A stretch of 64,000 bases of DNA. It comes from Amblyornis subalaris (lineage: Eukaryota; Chordata; Aves; Passeriformes; Ptilonorhynchidae). Under the pieces are notes generated by a model. It saw only the letters and a list, made by a program, of their open reading frames with translations, had not been told where the DNA came from and made no database searches. Positions within the stretch are counted from its first letter, which is position 1, and every line of letters begins with the position of its first letter. Where the stretch lies: positions 9,850,568 through 9,914,567 of the forward strand of contig JACAXG010000014.1 of the NCBI GenBank assembly GCA_018881555.1. The letters run 5' to 3'. The position numbers were made by a program, and so were the translations under genes. Of this stretch, positions 1 through 14,700 are shown piece by piece.

Positions 1-2689
1 AAGGTGGGATGCCACAGGTTGGTTGTTGGGTGAGCATTACTCACAGCTGCTGGGTGTCAGGCCCATTCCAGCAGCAAACCACGGGTAGAACGCACAGATC
101 CCGAAGAGGTGGGAAATGTAACAACCGCTTCACGTTTTTTAACTTAATGTCATCAATCCTTAAAAGGTCACACTCTTTGCAGCATCTTAATAAGTGCCAT
201 AAATGCCATCTTACTCTGCTGCTTCCACTGAACACACCTGATGCTGCAGCCAACACACCTGAGCTGGTAATGAAAACCAAGACTGCAGATAATCAGGCGC
301 CAAGACACTCACCATATTTAACACCTTATCAAATATATTTACAGGCAGTATTTTGTCCTGCACTGACAATTAACAGCAGCATTCCCACTGCTTGTGCCTC
401 CTGCTGGCACAGCACTCCCAGACACGGCCGTGGAAGCTGCTCGGGCTGTTCCTGCAACACAAGGTGTGGATGACCACGACTTCTTGCTATCAGGACACGT
501 CCCAGCAACAATCAGTGCTTGGGCTGCCACATCTGGTACTCTCATCACACCAAACCACTACATTAGACAGTGCTACTGAAACATGAATTAGTAGCTGACA
601 CATATAAATGCAAGTGAGCCTACATAGTGCCACTCCAAGAAGTGCTCCACTGTCAGGGTATTAAGCTGGGCAAGGAGCGTGAGCCCTCTGTTAAGCTGCA
701 TTTTGCTGTGTTCTTCAGAACATTTAGTAAGAATTTAATCAATAAGAACCTCTTGAAGGCTATCAGAAAATTCACATAACCAGTATATTGCCCAGGTGGT
801 TATAACAGGAACAAGACAGTATGAAACCTGTAACTTTTTATTTAAAAAAAAATTAACAGCTTCAGAATAGATCAAATGTAATAACTTCTCCAAAAAATAC
901 CAAAAGGTACAGTGTAAAGCATCTTCTCATTAAATACAAACTAGCATTTTTTGATGCACTGCATCAATGTTTTGCATCTATGTTGATGCAAAAGAATTTT
1001 TGTTGTTGCATCCTGGCACATGGAAAACATATACACTGAAACAGGATGACTGACTACACTTTATCTACTCAAATTCTAACAGTGGGACATTTTTTCCAAA
1101 AAAAATTTCCTACTAATAATCGAGAAAGAAACCTTAACACCATTACATTTAGGTTGCTTCTGCTAAGGTATATTTTTCAACATTAAAAACAAGGGTTTAA
1201 GTACTACTTAGCATCAGAGTGCACTCTGACTTCAAAACTGCTATACAAAAAAAGCCCTTCTGCTGTCAAATGCTCTTCAAGGCTGAAGTTGCCAGTATAT
1301 GCTAGGTAACTTGGAATTTGAGATAAAAATGCAAAGAAACCAACTCTGTCAGAAGTCAAATGTAAATTCTTCAAGAATGTGAAAAGGAGTTAAACCTGCT
1401 TCAAACACCATAAACATCCCTGGATGCAGCAAGCCAGCCACTCTTCTACCTGACCGTACCTAACCCTCCTTGCCAAAGAGCAGTGCTAAGATCAGCAGTT
1501 CCTGGTCTGGAAGTAATTCTGAAGAGGTGCCTCAGTTTTAGAGATTATACAAATTCAGATTGAGGATGCCCCACTTGTTACCGTCCTGCAGATTCTGATG
1601 CACACAGCTAAGCTTAAAGCAGGTGACTACATGTTCCTGCTTAGTGCCTTACAGTGCTGGCAAACTGAGGGCTTTCCTTCAGCAATTCCTCAGTTTCAGA
1701 CAATTTCCAGAGGTTTGACCACTTCAGATCAGCTTCACATCTTACCTCTCTTTGGTATACACAAACAAGTGCCATGAGATTGCTTGCCTCCAGCTATTTG
1801 TAAGAGTCAGAGAAAACCCTCTGGGACAAGGTATGCAGGATGAGAATCCTCTGTCTGAGAGGGTAAGAAACTCTACCATACCACTGACTTCCTTGTGAAC
1901 TGTTGTATTTTTTCCTATCAAATTATTTAAAAATGTCAAGTTATTGCATTAAGTTTGTGAAAAAACTTTCAAAAAGAAATAAGCAAAAGTTTGAAAAGAA
2001 AAGGAGACAGATAAACTCCATTCACAGAGGAGGATGATGAACTTGAGCTATTCGTAATAGAAATGACTCCCACACTGCCTCTGCAGTGTTCCTCCAATAT
2101 GGTATATGATCTGGACCACTTTTAAGGATAAGAGTAGAATAGTCTCCATCCCAGTTACAAATTTTGGGTCTCAGCTAACAGCTTTATTTGTGAAAGTGAG
2201 GATGCAAAACATTTAGTTTTCAAGAAAGGAAAAAAATGGAACTTTAAAAGCACAAAGAAGTACAGAACCAATGCTCCCATGAAAAATGCCGCTACATCGC
2301 TACCAAAGTATCCATGGACTGGGCTCTGGGTCAAACTGCAGTCTGAAAGAGAGCTCAAAGGCAGTCCCTAAAAAACCCTAAAATGGGGTTTGAAATTAAA
2401 CACTTAAAAACAATCTCTACCATAACAGAGGGGTCAAAGAACTCAGCTGGGCAACAGAATCTTTTCCAACCAGGTGATGGTGCCACTACAACGCATCAGT
2501 TTCCCCACTTTTTCTCCCTCAGGGCATCCTGTCTTTTACCATTCCAAGTAAAAGTAATAAAGAGAGATAGCTCTGCCACCATCTTAGCAACATGTCTGGA
2601 GAATTTTGTGACATATGCTGTATTCTTCTGCCCACTTTTATCTCGGGTTCTTAGGTAGGTGGGATCAGTGCCCAAGTCCATNTGCCAGG
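1..2689 (-). other. FYTTD1: FYTTD1 3'UTR and downstream flank
   Basis: This AT-rich stretch follows the FYTTD1 stop codon. Reading on the minus strand, AATAAA signals occur at 2183-2188 and 837-842, so the 3'UTR is either about 0.5 kb or about 1.85 kb; which is used cannot be told from sequence. I see no coding exon, tRNA or repeat family in 1-800. In human the next gene on this side is LRCH3, and nothing here looks like one of its exons. Confidence 0.5.
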
Positions 2690-2785
2690 TTAGCCCACTG
2701 TTACAAAACGGCTGCCTTTGTTCTGGGACAGTGCTGTCCTCTGCTCCTTCAGGATCCCAAATCGCTCATTCAACGTCATCCCTGT
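2690..2785 (-). CDS. FYTTD1: FYTTD1 terminal coding exon 9
   Basis: Residues 286-316 and the TAA stop at 2692-2690. It reads [16 protein letters not shown] and ends SRFVTVG, as in mammals. Acceptor ttttcag. Confidence 0.96.
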   Translation of the reverse strand, partial: TGMTLNERFGILKEQRTALSQNKGSRFVTVG

Positions 2786-5700
2786 CTGAAAAATAAAGCC
2801 ATTTAACCATAAAATTAAAAGATGTTGGGTTAATTTAATCGAAGTAATTGAGACAAGAATACTTTTTTCTTCAGTCTGTATCATCACTTGACTCCTTAGT
2901 TGCCTCACTTGAATTTTTTATCACTTCCCACACCATTTAAAAATCGGATTGGACTACACATCAAGAGCTTGCATTTCTCAGAATTCATTAAGAACACATG
3001 GTGTATAAAGCCAATACTCAAAGCCTGCTCAAAATATTGTAAGTTAAACTGAGGACAGAAAGATTGAAAAAGGGAACTTTCAGTACACATTTCCCCACAC
3101 AGATTCTCTGCAACTTCAACAAATGCAACATTTTCACCGTTTTAATGCAGGTTGCTTTCCAGTTCACCCAGTTGAGGCAGCAGGCAGAAGTCAATCCAAA
3201 AGTTCAATTAATTTTACAGTACACTAGTAGACTATTTTTGACATACTTCTTATTCCTGGATGGAACAGATGCAGACCAATGCCTTGACTCCATGCAGTTT
3301 TCTACAGCTGGCACTAAGGAGCTGATTACAAGAACAGCATCTAACTCTGTCACCCTGTAAGAATTCCTTCAATGACAGCATTACGATTCCTGCACCAAAT
3401 CACCTGTCCTCATGAAACTTGTGAAAAATTGCTCATCTTTCAAGCCTTTACATCATCGCATTTAATTTTTTTTTCCTAGATGCATAACAAAGGTTGCCTT
3501 ATAAATTCGGCTGCCAGGGTTCCACAGAGGTTACACAGCAGAAGGCAGCTCATCCCTGAATTATTCACAGTTGCTGATGCAAGCACAGCAGGAACACCAG
3601 AAGCCTTTTAGAAATATTCAACATTTTAAATCCCATTTAAATCACGTGGGCCTGCAGGGCATGAACTAGTAGAACAGGAACAGTGAGTTTAGCTACTTAC
3701 TTGAAGTTACACTGCAAGTTAGCGGAAGAACTGGAAGTGGAAACAAGAAGTAGCTACCAGTTCCCTCTTTCTGTCACTAATGAGTCCAGGAGCAAACTGC
3801 CTCACTGGCTTTTATTGTCTTGTAACCACTTCCACAGTTATGAAAAGAAAACGGCATTTACCTGTTTTCCAACACTATTTATATCAAACTGCAATGGAAC
3901 CCCTTTTGGAATCTTCTTCTCTTCAGATTGGTCCCTCTTCATCAGAAATGGTGGCACAGGGTTACGAGTTAATCGTAATTTCTGGGAACTGTGAAAGAAG
4001 AATGTTACAAAGGACACGATGAACATGTGTTTTATGCAAGAAAGCCTTAATGCTGATAGAGATACGAATTTTTCATCACGCCATTTGACCTGGCTGGCTG
4101 AAGAGCTGGAGGACACAAATTCAACAAGGTAAGTCAGACAGAACTATAAAAAGGACCATTTATTATTGTTATCAGAGAGGAAGAGTCCCAGCAGGAAGCC
4201 ATCTTATTTTTTATCTCACAATCCCACTGACCAACACATAATTTGCAGTTAGTTCATCTCACAAATACAAAAAATAAAAATTGGTACAGTCTTCCTTACT
4301 GATAAAATGCTACTAATGAAAGGCTACTAAAGACATTCTTACAATACACCACCTATAAACAACAGTACCATCAACTTCCCCGAGACAAACACAGCAATGC
4401 TCTCTTTAAGCATAACTCCAACAGTATTTTTATGTATCAGGGAGGAACTGTTACCATCACTCATCACCTATGTGCTGATTCATTTCCATTCAGACAGGGG
4501 AGGAAAACAGCTGCAACATGGTCTGATTTGGAAGGGGCAGACAAGGTGAAAATCTACCAGCCTACCACTCTTCTACTCTATATACCACATCAAGCTCCTA
4601 ACTGGGAAATGATGTGTGAAATCCAGCTGTGATATTATTCAAACATAGCTCAGAAACACTCAGAAAGGGGCCAGACTTAAAAGCCTTCACAAGAAGCTGT
4701 GACTTTGAGGTCACCTGAAATACTGCCTGCAAGGAACTTGCTAAATGGCTCAGAGCAGCAATTTCATTTATGTTCAGAACATTTCAGAACTGATTTGAAA
4801 ACTCACATTGGGCTTATGATTGCTCCTGGGTTGTCAATAGACACAGTCAGGATCCCTCCACTTGTGGTAGAAGTTCGCCATCTAGTTTGAAAACACAAAA
4901 ATCCCTTATAAAAATTTTGCAGAGATTTCAGTCAGGGCATCTTTAAAGGTTATGTTCAAAACATTGGCCACCAAAGAATGCGCAAGCTTTCAGAATGTTT
5001 GCCAGTACAAAGACTACATGCAGCTACAAGACTTGGCTATTGATTCTTGCACCTTTTACATTACCTACACCTATTCAGGAGAGCACTAATCACATGCTTG
5101 AGGTGCACCAGCACCGATCTAAGTGTTCACTTTTTTAAAACATTCAGTTTCCTTGCCACAGCTGGGGCCAGAATGGTCCTCACAGCAAATCCAAGCGGTG
5201 ACAGCCTGCGCTCTGTGGCACCCGCTGCTTTCTCAGCCTGCTGCATTCCCAACAAACACCCTGCAAAAAGCCGGCACAGAATGATGTGGGAAGAGTATGT
5301 GGGGGAAGAGCTGAGTGTCCACATTGTGCTCTGCCTTTTTCATTTCCAAACTGCTTCACAGGCGTATAGGCATATTAAATAAAAGAAAAATTACATCAAG
5401 AGCTCAGGAGAACACTGACATTTGAACATTTCTTCCAGTCTACGCAGTATTCATGAGTGCTAGAGATTAGTCTGGTCCTCTTACCACTTTCCCCCTCATT
5501 CCTGCAAACATTTTATGCAAACCAACTCCTCCTGGTTAAATTAGAAGATAATTTAGGAAATAACTGAGAATATGGGGAGGATAACTGTCACTCTAGTTGA
5601 CATGCCTACAGGGGAAAAACCACCCCATTCAATTATCATGGCCAGGAAGTCTGAGCTAAAATGAGAATCTTATGTGTTACAAAACTGAAGTTTTCCAAAT

Positions 5701-8700
5701 TAAATACTTACTGACGAGTTCTCTTTACTGTCTGATTATCAAGATCATCTGTTGACTGCACTTGGGCCTGCACCTGAAAACACATCAATACAGACACCAG
5801 ATTTGAATACTGTTTCAATTCCTATCATAGCAGCTGGAAATACAGAAGTTCAAAAATAGAAGTTCAAAGCTGTTTGTACACTCTGCACAAACAGGACTGT
5901 ACTTTCAGAGGGACTTCAAAGATAACGGTTCTATTACCTTTGTAAGACATTGAAAAGAAATTAAGAACACAAAATGATTTAAATAAAACTGCCAATAAAA
6001 CGATGGCAACATTTTGGAGGACTCTGTCAGCTCTTTACAAAGATACAGCAAAATGTTACCACGCTAGCAAGAAAAATCTGTCTAGTTCCTGATCCTGTCT
6101 AATTTTGCAACCCATCTGGAAGGAAGACAGCAGCTACTTACATTCACAACGATGGCAGATGTAGAATGAGGGCACAAATAAAAATCAAAACCACCACTTT
6201 TCATTTACTGTGCACTCTCTAATCTCTCGATCCTACTAAAAATAACTAAAAGCTCCTTAAGTAACTAAAGTAACTAAAATAAATAACCTCAAAATAACTA
6301 AGAAAGCAAACCAAACCATAATCAGATTCTAAAATGTATTTCTGCTCTATTCTTCATCTGAAAGCAACTTCAAAAAGCAAGACAGTGCTTTCTAACATTA
6401 ACTTTTAAGAGGAAAAATTAATACCTTGCAACTGCCCTCGAACACTGACAAGTTCCATGCCCCTCAGAATAGCTCAATTACACTGGAATGCAAAGCCAGA
6501 CTCAGTGGATTACAATAACTTAAGAGGACAAATGCACTTCCCTAGAAGAACCCGTGGCTATTTCCCAGTCCATCTGAAGTCTCTACTCAGATCTGATATT
6601 TGAAATTGATTCATTAATACCAGTGTTAGAGGTTAACTTAGAACCTGTGGCATGATTGTCTGGTTTTCTTTTCAAAATTTGTATTACCTTCAGGCCCCTT
6701 CTAAACAGGAAAGTTGCTTGACGAGTGTCTTTCTGCTGATTTAGTTTGTTTCCAATTCTGACAAAAGTGGATGGCATGTTATTCCTGTAATATTTATTTA
6801 AAAATATAGTTATAAAAGGCTCCACAGGTAACACCTTAGAGAGAAGGAAGTCAAAAAAGTGCCCAAAACATCCATAGGGACATCTGTAGTGCTGCCTCTT
6901 TGAGGCTGAACACGTCAGTTGGTATAAACATCTCATCTACTAGGAACAAAACACATTACTCATAAATGGAGAAATCACTATTGTTACATAGAAGCCTAAT
7001 GTTCCTACATCACAGGAAAGTATGGTCATTAATTTTGTTTTTCCCTTTGCTCAGTATCCTCCAGCACTTTAAACATTGTTGATTAGATGAAAAAAAAAAA
7101 TTGGTACGTATAAAGAAAGTTTGTTTACAGTTTTCATGATGTAGTCACATAGTGAAAACTTTTATCATGGAGACCACTTTGATGGCAGTTTATAATACAT
7201 GTTAATTCCCGCACAAATAAAACATGCAATGGCTTCCCTGAAGCTGCAGATGGCACCAGCTTCCACAAAGCCATTTAGAAAGTTTACGAAGCCATGGTTG
7301 ACACTTCTAAGTTATCAAAATCCACAGTGGCCATTTCCACATAAAATCATAAAACACAGAATGGTTTGGGTTGGAAGGACCTTAGACATCACCTTGTTTC
7401 AACACCCCTGACGTGGACAGGGACACCTCCCACAAGATCAGGTTGCTCAAACATAGGCTGCCTATGACTTAACTGAAGGCAGAATAGCAGGTGCTCACAA
7501 ATAGAGGTACTTCCTGAGTGCTCTACTTCATAATAAATATTTGTATCAAGACCATGTTTGTCCCATTCTTGGCTTCCAGATTTGTAGAACTTCCCAGACA
7601 AGGTAGTCTTGACCATATTGCTACTGTCAGTACCTACTGTCTTCTCTTAGACTCAGTCCTGTCAAACAAGATTCACTATGGAAAGTTGCCACGGAGAGTT
7701 CAGAAAGCAGGCTTGCTATTTTACCTCCTGTTTAGCAGGGCAGGCCTCCTAAGGGCAGGAGCTTGTTTTCTCTGCATTTCAGGTTGTCTCTGCAGGTTTG
7801 TTTTCCTTTTCAAAACTGGGTAATTCCGCTGTGAATTCTTAACAAACAACAAACACNTACAGCATAATGTACACTGTACACACACATTTTTCTTTCAGTT
7901 TCCATTTACAAACTGTGTATAGAATACATTTGGCTTTGCCTACCTTTCACAGTCTAGTGTAATTTAAAAATACCTTCTACAATCTCATGCATTCTATATT
8001 CTCCACATCCTCAGGAGAAAACAAAGAGCAGCAGAGATTAGAAATTTTTTCTGCTTACCATATCTCCCTAAACACTGACAAAATTCATGCTTCACGTGTC
8101 TTAAAATTAGTCTTCTTTATATATCTGAAGGCAATCCTCATTCTACAACACTGTATGAGAGCGAGCAGGCAACAATGCACTGGAACAGTGCAGAGGAGAG
8201 AACCTACTGATGGAGTTTATTATTCCGCAAAAGCTTTCATTTTTGTAACAGCACATGCTTAACACCTGCAGGCTGGCTGAACCATTGATTTGTAAGAAAA
8301 CCCGTCTTCCTTGTAAAAATACAGTAACTCCCTCCATACTCGCACAGAATATAGTTTTGTACTTCAACTTTCATGACTTGCAACCCGATTTAAGTGTTAA
8401 AAACCACTTTCACATCTAGTCATTATCCAACCCACTCAAAGCAAACAAGAACTCAGCTAACGCATCCCCAATTTGATAAAAACTTGTACCATATGTCTCC
8501 GTTTTATATTTCCATAGCACTGTTCTGAAGCATTCGGGTTTCATTTTTTTAACTTGTTCTGACACGAATCAATAGGGTTGCATTAATTACCTTCTCACTC
8601 AGTGGCTGTCTGTTCAGAGGACTGATTCCTTTGTGTGAACCCACAGCTTTCTTCGCTGCCAGGCCAGTTATGACTCCATAAGAACGCTTTTTCCCTGCTA

Positions 8701-11700
8701 TCTTCTTTCTGCGCCCCAGACGATTCTTACCATAACCTGCAACAAGCACAAAAAGTTCAACAATTGTGCCTGAAAGAAAAAGCTTAATGGTTTAAGATGC
8801 CTTGCAGGCAGCCCCAGTTATTTGCCTGCACACTTCAAGTCTTAGAGAAGAAGACTTTCACCCAACACACGTGAAAACAATTTGGTCACTCAGTTGTTTT
8901 AGTAGGCCTGGCCCAAGCCCCAGCACAGCAATGATCAGCTTCTCACACAGATCACAGTTTTGCTCTAGCTCATTGCAATAACTTCTGTTGAAAGTTTCTT
9001 ATTTGACATGTCTACAGAGAGAACTTGAGAGTCTTCTAGCACAGAAAACTACCAAAATACTCCAAGATGGAATTCCATCAAATGCTGAATATAAAACCAA
9101 ACCAAAGTCCCTCAGCTTCCTACCCATTCAGCAAACTTTAAATGAGTTTAATTTAAAGGAAAAAAAAAACCAAAACAAAACTACTTCAAATATTATTTAT
9201 TTAAATCAGTGGTTCCCAAGACATTACTTAAGAGGAAAGAATAGAGCAATTGGCCCACAAAAACCATACTAAGCAGCACATGAATTACATCACATTTGAA
9301 GTGTTTTCAATTAGAAATCTGCATGGCAGTCCAGACAGACTTAGGATTGAAAGCAGCCTTTGAATATAAAAGGCTTGTGAGTCTGAGGTCTGTAGTATCT
9401 CCAGTTACAAGGGTTTGATTAACCCTGTCTGGAGTCATTTAGCTTCATGCTATGAATACAGACCATGTTTCAATTTTGTCCCCAAGCATCATCCCCTCAA
9501 GAACTTCAGACTGCAAAACAAATTTAAGAGTCAGCTCTCCACCAACAGACACATCTAGTTTTAACATATCTGACTTAAAAGCATTGATAATAAATCTGGG
9601 CTTCCTCATGAGAGGGAGCCACGCGACATGAGGTAAGCCACTGATCAGAACCCAGCTTAGATCAATTTGCCACGGAGAACTGTTGTGTACCCACATTTTC
9701 TGGCAGGTTAGCAAATGCTCTTCTTTTCCAAGAGAAAAGCGAGAAACGGGGTTGCTTAGGCTGAAAGGGACCTCACAAGCTCTCTGGACCAACCTCTGAT
9801 CAAATAAATGACAACCTCCAAGTTAGCTCGGGCTGCACAGGGCTTTACGCAGTTGCTTTCTGTGTATCACCAAGGACAACTTTTATTTAAATGAACAATG
9901 TTCCTCTCTCTGTTTTTACCCCCAAAAGCTGAAAAGAGTCTCAGCTCGAGTTCCTCACTTCTTTCAAGAAAGTTTGGCAGCCACTTTCAAAACCACAAGG
10001 AACTGAACACTGTTGATCATTCGTGGTTTCTGTAGCTGTCCACAGAGGATTTGCTACTTCTCAGAGTAACTTCAATAGCAAGAGAGTAGTAATAAATCTA
10101 GTGGTAAGCTGCTAATAACTAGAATGCTCGGAGAAACTATTTAATGACACCTTCTGCTTAAAAACAATATAAAATGTGTGGAGCTGTATAGGAGGAAGCA
10201 GTTAAAGCTATTCGCAATGTTTCAAGAGGTTATGAATCTGGCAATTCTGCAAAGAAATTGATTGCTTTTTCCTAGAACACAGACAGGCAAACTGGGAAGG
10301 TTCCAACAGAGAAAAGTAACCGCCCAAGACAGTTGTATTTAGAGTTTCATGTTTATAGTTCAAGTTTTTCCTAAAATTCTAAATCCTAATACTTGTTTCG
10401 TGGTCTTTAGATGACAAAAAACTGCACTTGACAACTGCAGTCATAAACAGCCTACAAATTTGATAATCTGCAACTTAAATTTGTTTACTCTTCACCCAAA
10501 TATCCTCACACTTGGGCTAAGAGATGTAAAATTTTTTCCAGCACCGTCACCACTCTATTAGAGACACACAAGTAATACAGTCATGTGGGCCTGCATAAAA
10601 ACCAAAACTCCTCCGAGCCCTGAGTAACACAACATTCCACTGATCCGTGTCTAAGACACTAAGGAGGAGCTGCTGCTACAACAAACACTGAGCAAGACAA
10701 AGATAACACAGGGATCATTGGGAGTGCACCAGACAGACGTGTCTTTGTTTTAGAAGAATGCTACTAATCAAGAAAATGCGTGTATTAACCTAAACACCTA
10801 ATTAGCTCGTACTGAGGTGATAAGCCTTCTGGTCAGACAGTACTTTTCTGTATTTTGATCATCCTGTGCTAAAAAGATACTTTTCAAAATTAATTGTAAG
10901 CAAAACCAGTCTGTACTTTAAGCAGGAGCTGGCCATGTACTGGACTAAACCCTGGCAATCATTTTAAAGTGTCTCCTGTTTATCAAAAAAACCCTGCGTT
11001 ACTCAGGGGAATCTACAGCAAAGCTGTTATTGTGCACTTTTCCTCTCTTCACTCCCTGCCCATATGATTTTTTTCCCCCTTTTTGTATTCCACTGTTAAA
11101 ACATTGGCTTAAGAAGGCTGACACGGTACTTCCTTTGCATCCCAAGCTCTTACCAAGAAAAGCCAACTCACACTCTGCACTATCCATTTAAATATTCCGG
11201 AGCCAGCATTACCTTCTGCAGTAACAGATATTCTGGGGAGACCTACCAGGAGAATTTTACCCAGCAAATATAAATATGCTGCTTTTTTGCACAAAGCTCT
11301 GAGTTCTGGCAAGGCCTCCACATCTCCCAAAACACAGGCTTTGGTGTAAGAACTCATTCTATCCATCTCTGAGAGGGGACAAGTATCACCACAATTAAAA
11401 TAAATTAAATAAATAAATTAAAATAAATTTCCAAAATTAAAATAAATTTGAAGAATCAGAAAGCAAGCCAATTCTTCCTTGAGTCAAAGACAGTTCCTCA
11501 ACCCATCTAAGCTCCCTGGTGGCCAAACATGTCAGTAACTTTCTCACATGGAATCAGAAACAAAACCAAGCATAAATAGATCAAAAACCCACCCGAATTA
11601 TAATCAAAAGTATATGTGACACTATTTGAAAGACATGTGAACTGACCATGTCAATACACATATTTCATTAAATTTCAGCTCAAAAAAGATAATGTGCAAT

Positions 11701-14700
11701 CCATGTTATGTTTGGCACAGACCTTTCTGCTGTTGGATTCCCCACTTGGAGCCTTGTGAACCGAACTGTCGAGTTCGATTCTGCTGAAGCCCTCTTTTTA
11801 TTTTGGGAGAATATTGCTTTCTCTCTTCTTTCTTGTTCAGCTTGATTATATCATCTACAAGAAGAAAAAGAAAAAAATTGATGTACTGTATAAAATTTGA
11901 CACACTGAATAAAAACCCTGAGCAGCCTGGAGTCACAGGAGACAGACCAGTCGATCCTGCAAAGGCAGCACATACAAGTTGAAGTTCCAGAAACATTATT
12001 ACTATAAGCATCCAGTCCCTGTTAAGTCTTACAGAACTGACTTTATAATACAATGCCCTACCAAAAGCAAAGCAGTTGCATACATCCAGAAAATGCAAGA
12101 GGCTTGTTAAGATCATGGCATTCAGCCCAGCATTAAATAGTCATTTGAGTGACTCCACCAGTTTTTGTATACTGTTAAAGAAAATGCAAATCCAATCTCA
12201 TTCCCAGACTGGGCAGAGTCCAAATAAAATGTCAATTCCAGCCTTATTCTTTCATCCTAAGCTACTAAAGAAAGATCACACAGAGACAACACGGCCATCA
12301 GTTATCTTCAGATGTTCACCAAGACTGAAATGATGGGGAAAAAAGCAAGTAAGACATCTCTCCCCAAGTACCCACAACCCAAATCAATCATCTTATCTAT
12401 TGTCCAGGGAAACAATGCCAGACAAATTATTAATCAGTTCAAGAATATGTGTAAGAAATAAGCTGATGAAAGTGAACAGCAGGTCTGTCAATTGCAAATG
12501 ATGCCACACCAGTTTGATTTCCTTCACTGACCTGCTAGCTAGCTTAGGAGAGAACAGTAAAGCACAGGTGTGGCAGCTTTTACCTGACCGTCAGCTTGTT
12601 TACAAGAATAACATAAAGGAAATTGTCAAACTGTGTTTACTGCACCTCAGTCACGAGAGCACAACTGATAAAAATACCATGTTTCAATAGGGAGCCTCCA
12701 CAAATATATGGACAATCTTTTTTGAGTCAAGGAGAGATGAAAATGGGGTTCCTGTGTTTGTGACTGAGTTCCAATGGACTCATATGGGGTAGATTAGAGA
12801 AAACATCATAAATAACATAAATAACAAAAATTACAACGTTATTCAATGGTTTGCATCCTGCTAAAGTAAAGCTAAGAGAAAATTAGCTTATTTTCTGCAA
12901 AAATGATTAAATATTCAGATAAAATCTATTAGAACAAGGAATACTGGTACAAGTCACTCAGGGTTTGATATCTACAGAATCTTCTTTACCAAAGGGGTTG
13001 TCCTCGGAGCAAGGATTCCAAACTATCCTTTTACACACAAAGGAAACCAAAGCCACTTCAAACATGGATTCATGCTTCGCAATTCAATCTGCTTCATCTT
13101 AAATCCTATTTTTGCAAGCTGCTGTACACAGGGTTACAACTTTTTAAACAAAAGGACTTAAGTTTCAGCCATTCTCTTTTATGGGTAAATGAAGGACATT
13201 TGGGATTTTATGCTTTTGTTAGAAACACACTGAAGCATTCTCCTATCTTGTCTGAGACCAGAATTACAGCTAGAACAACAGAATTATCTGGGAACAGTAT
13301 CAAACTGGAAGCCCAGCTGCAGATGAGCTGCACGTAAGACAACAAAAATATGCCTAATCTTTATTACTACATGAGAATTTACTCAACGTCAAGATCTCGA
13401 TCTTAAGATTTCCTACATTAAGGTCATGTCAGCTTCTTTGATACCACACCAGATGTGAGACTGCATCTTCTCTTTGGTTATACCAGACACAGAGCTTTCA
13501 CCTGGGGACAGCACCCATGGATGACATCTTTCTCATGCACCCAAAGAAGCTGAGGGACACAGCCAGTTCACACCAACACCTTAAACAAAACATCCCAAGA
13601 CACTACAATAGCACTCTGCAATCTGCTGTTACTCAATGGCCAGGACATGTACCAGTGACTAACCAAAAGGTCAACATGGCCAGGAAACATTAGAATATGT
13701 GAAAATACAATGAGCCACTCAGAATCAATAACTTATTAATTTCAGTAACCCAGCAAACAAAGATTGTGTGCTATAAATAAAAATAGATTTATAGTTATCT
13801 CTTTACATTCAGACAGACTTTGAACACCATTTCACAAATTATCTCCATTGCCAAAACAAAGAACTCCACCGGATTATGTACAAAGGGAAAAATTGTACAA
13901 ATCCTCTTATTTTACAGGGGCCCACAAGGCCCAAGTCGACAATTATTAATTTCAGTTCACACTGTGATTCTGCTTTTTGAAGAAAGTCTCCTGATAGCAC
14001 CAATCTATCATGCTCTGCTAGCATCACAGAGCAGTCTTGGAGTGTATAGAACCAATTTTTAATTTTTTTTTTTAAATAAAAGTAAACCAGAAGATGTACT
14101 CCAGAAACACACCAAATTGTCCCCAACTGTAAAGGGGACTCAGTACACAGGACTGCAACAGAACTACTCTGAGATACCTCACTGAAGTATCTACAGTGTG
14201 GGTGTGAGTTTCTTGGACACGCTGTAGAGAGACACAGCTCTGCAGGTTTGTAATGAGTCTGTGCAACTTCCTAACACACACACCCTGCAATAGGAGGGCA
14301 GGGCAGAACGGGGTAGATTGTCACAGGAAACTACGTGGTGGAGGCGACGTCACGCTTGATGTGACTGGTCTTATACTGCAAAGGGATTAGACGGGAGAGT
14401 TGTCACTGCCGACTTCCAAACCTGAGAAGAATAAAAAGGCCAGGCCAGCTGAGAGACCACCGAACCTCACCCATTCCTGCAGTTATGAGCGCCAGGCGAG
14501 GCCCTGAGACGCTACCCGAGGGCCTCACTGGGCCTGCTCAGACACCCAGGCGGCACAAAGGGGCCCCGGCTCCTCCCCGCCAGGGACCGCACCGCCGGCC
14601 CCTGCTCCTCCCGGGGACGCGGCCAGGGCTCGCCCCCGGTGCCCAGCCTCCGGCGCCACCCCCGCCCCTCCTGCGCTTTCGCTGTGGGAGGGTCCCGTCC

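Noticed and set aside
7461..7640. Extension of the CR1 fragment further into FYTTD1 intron 4
   Set aside because: Similarity to CR1 fades after the gttgctcaaa word; the rest cannot be assigned by eye.
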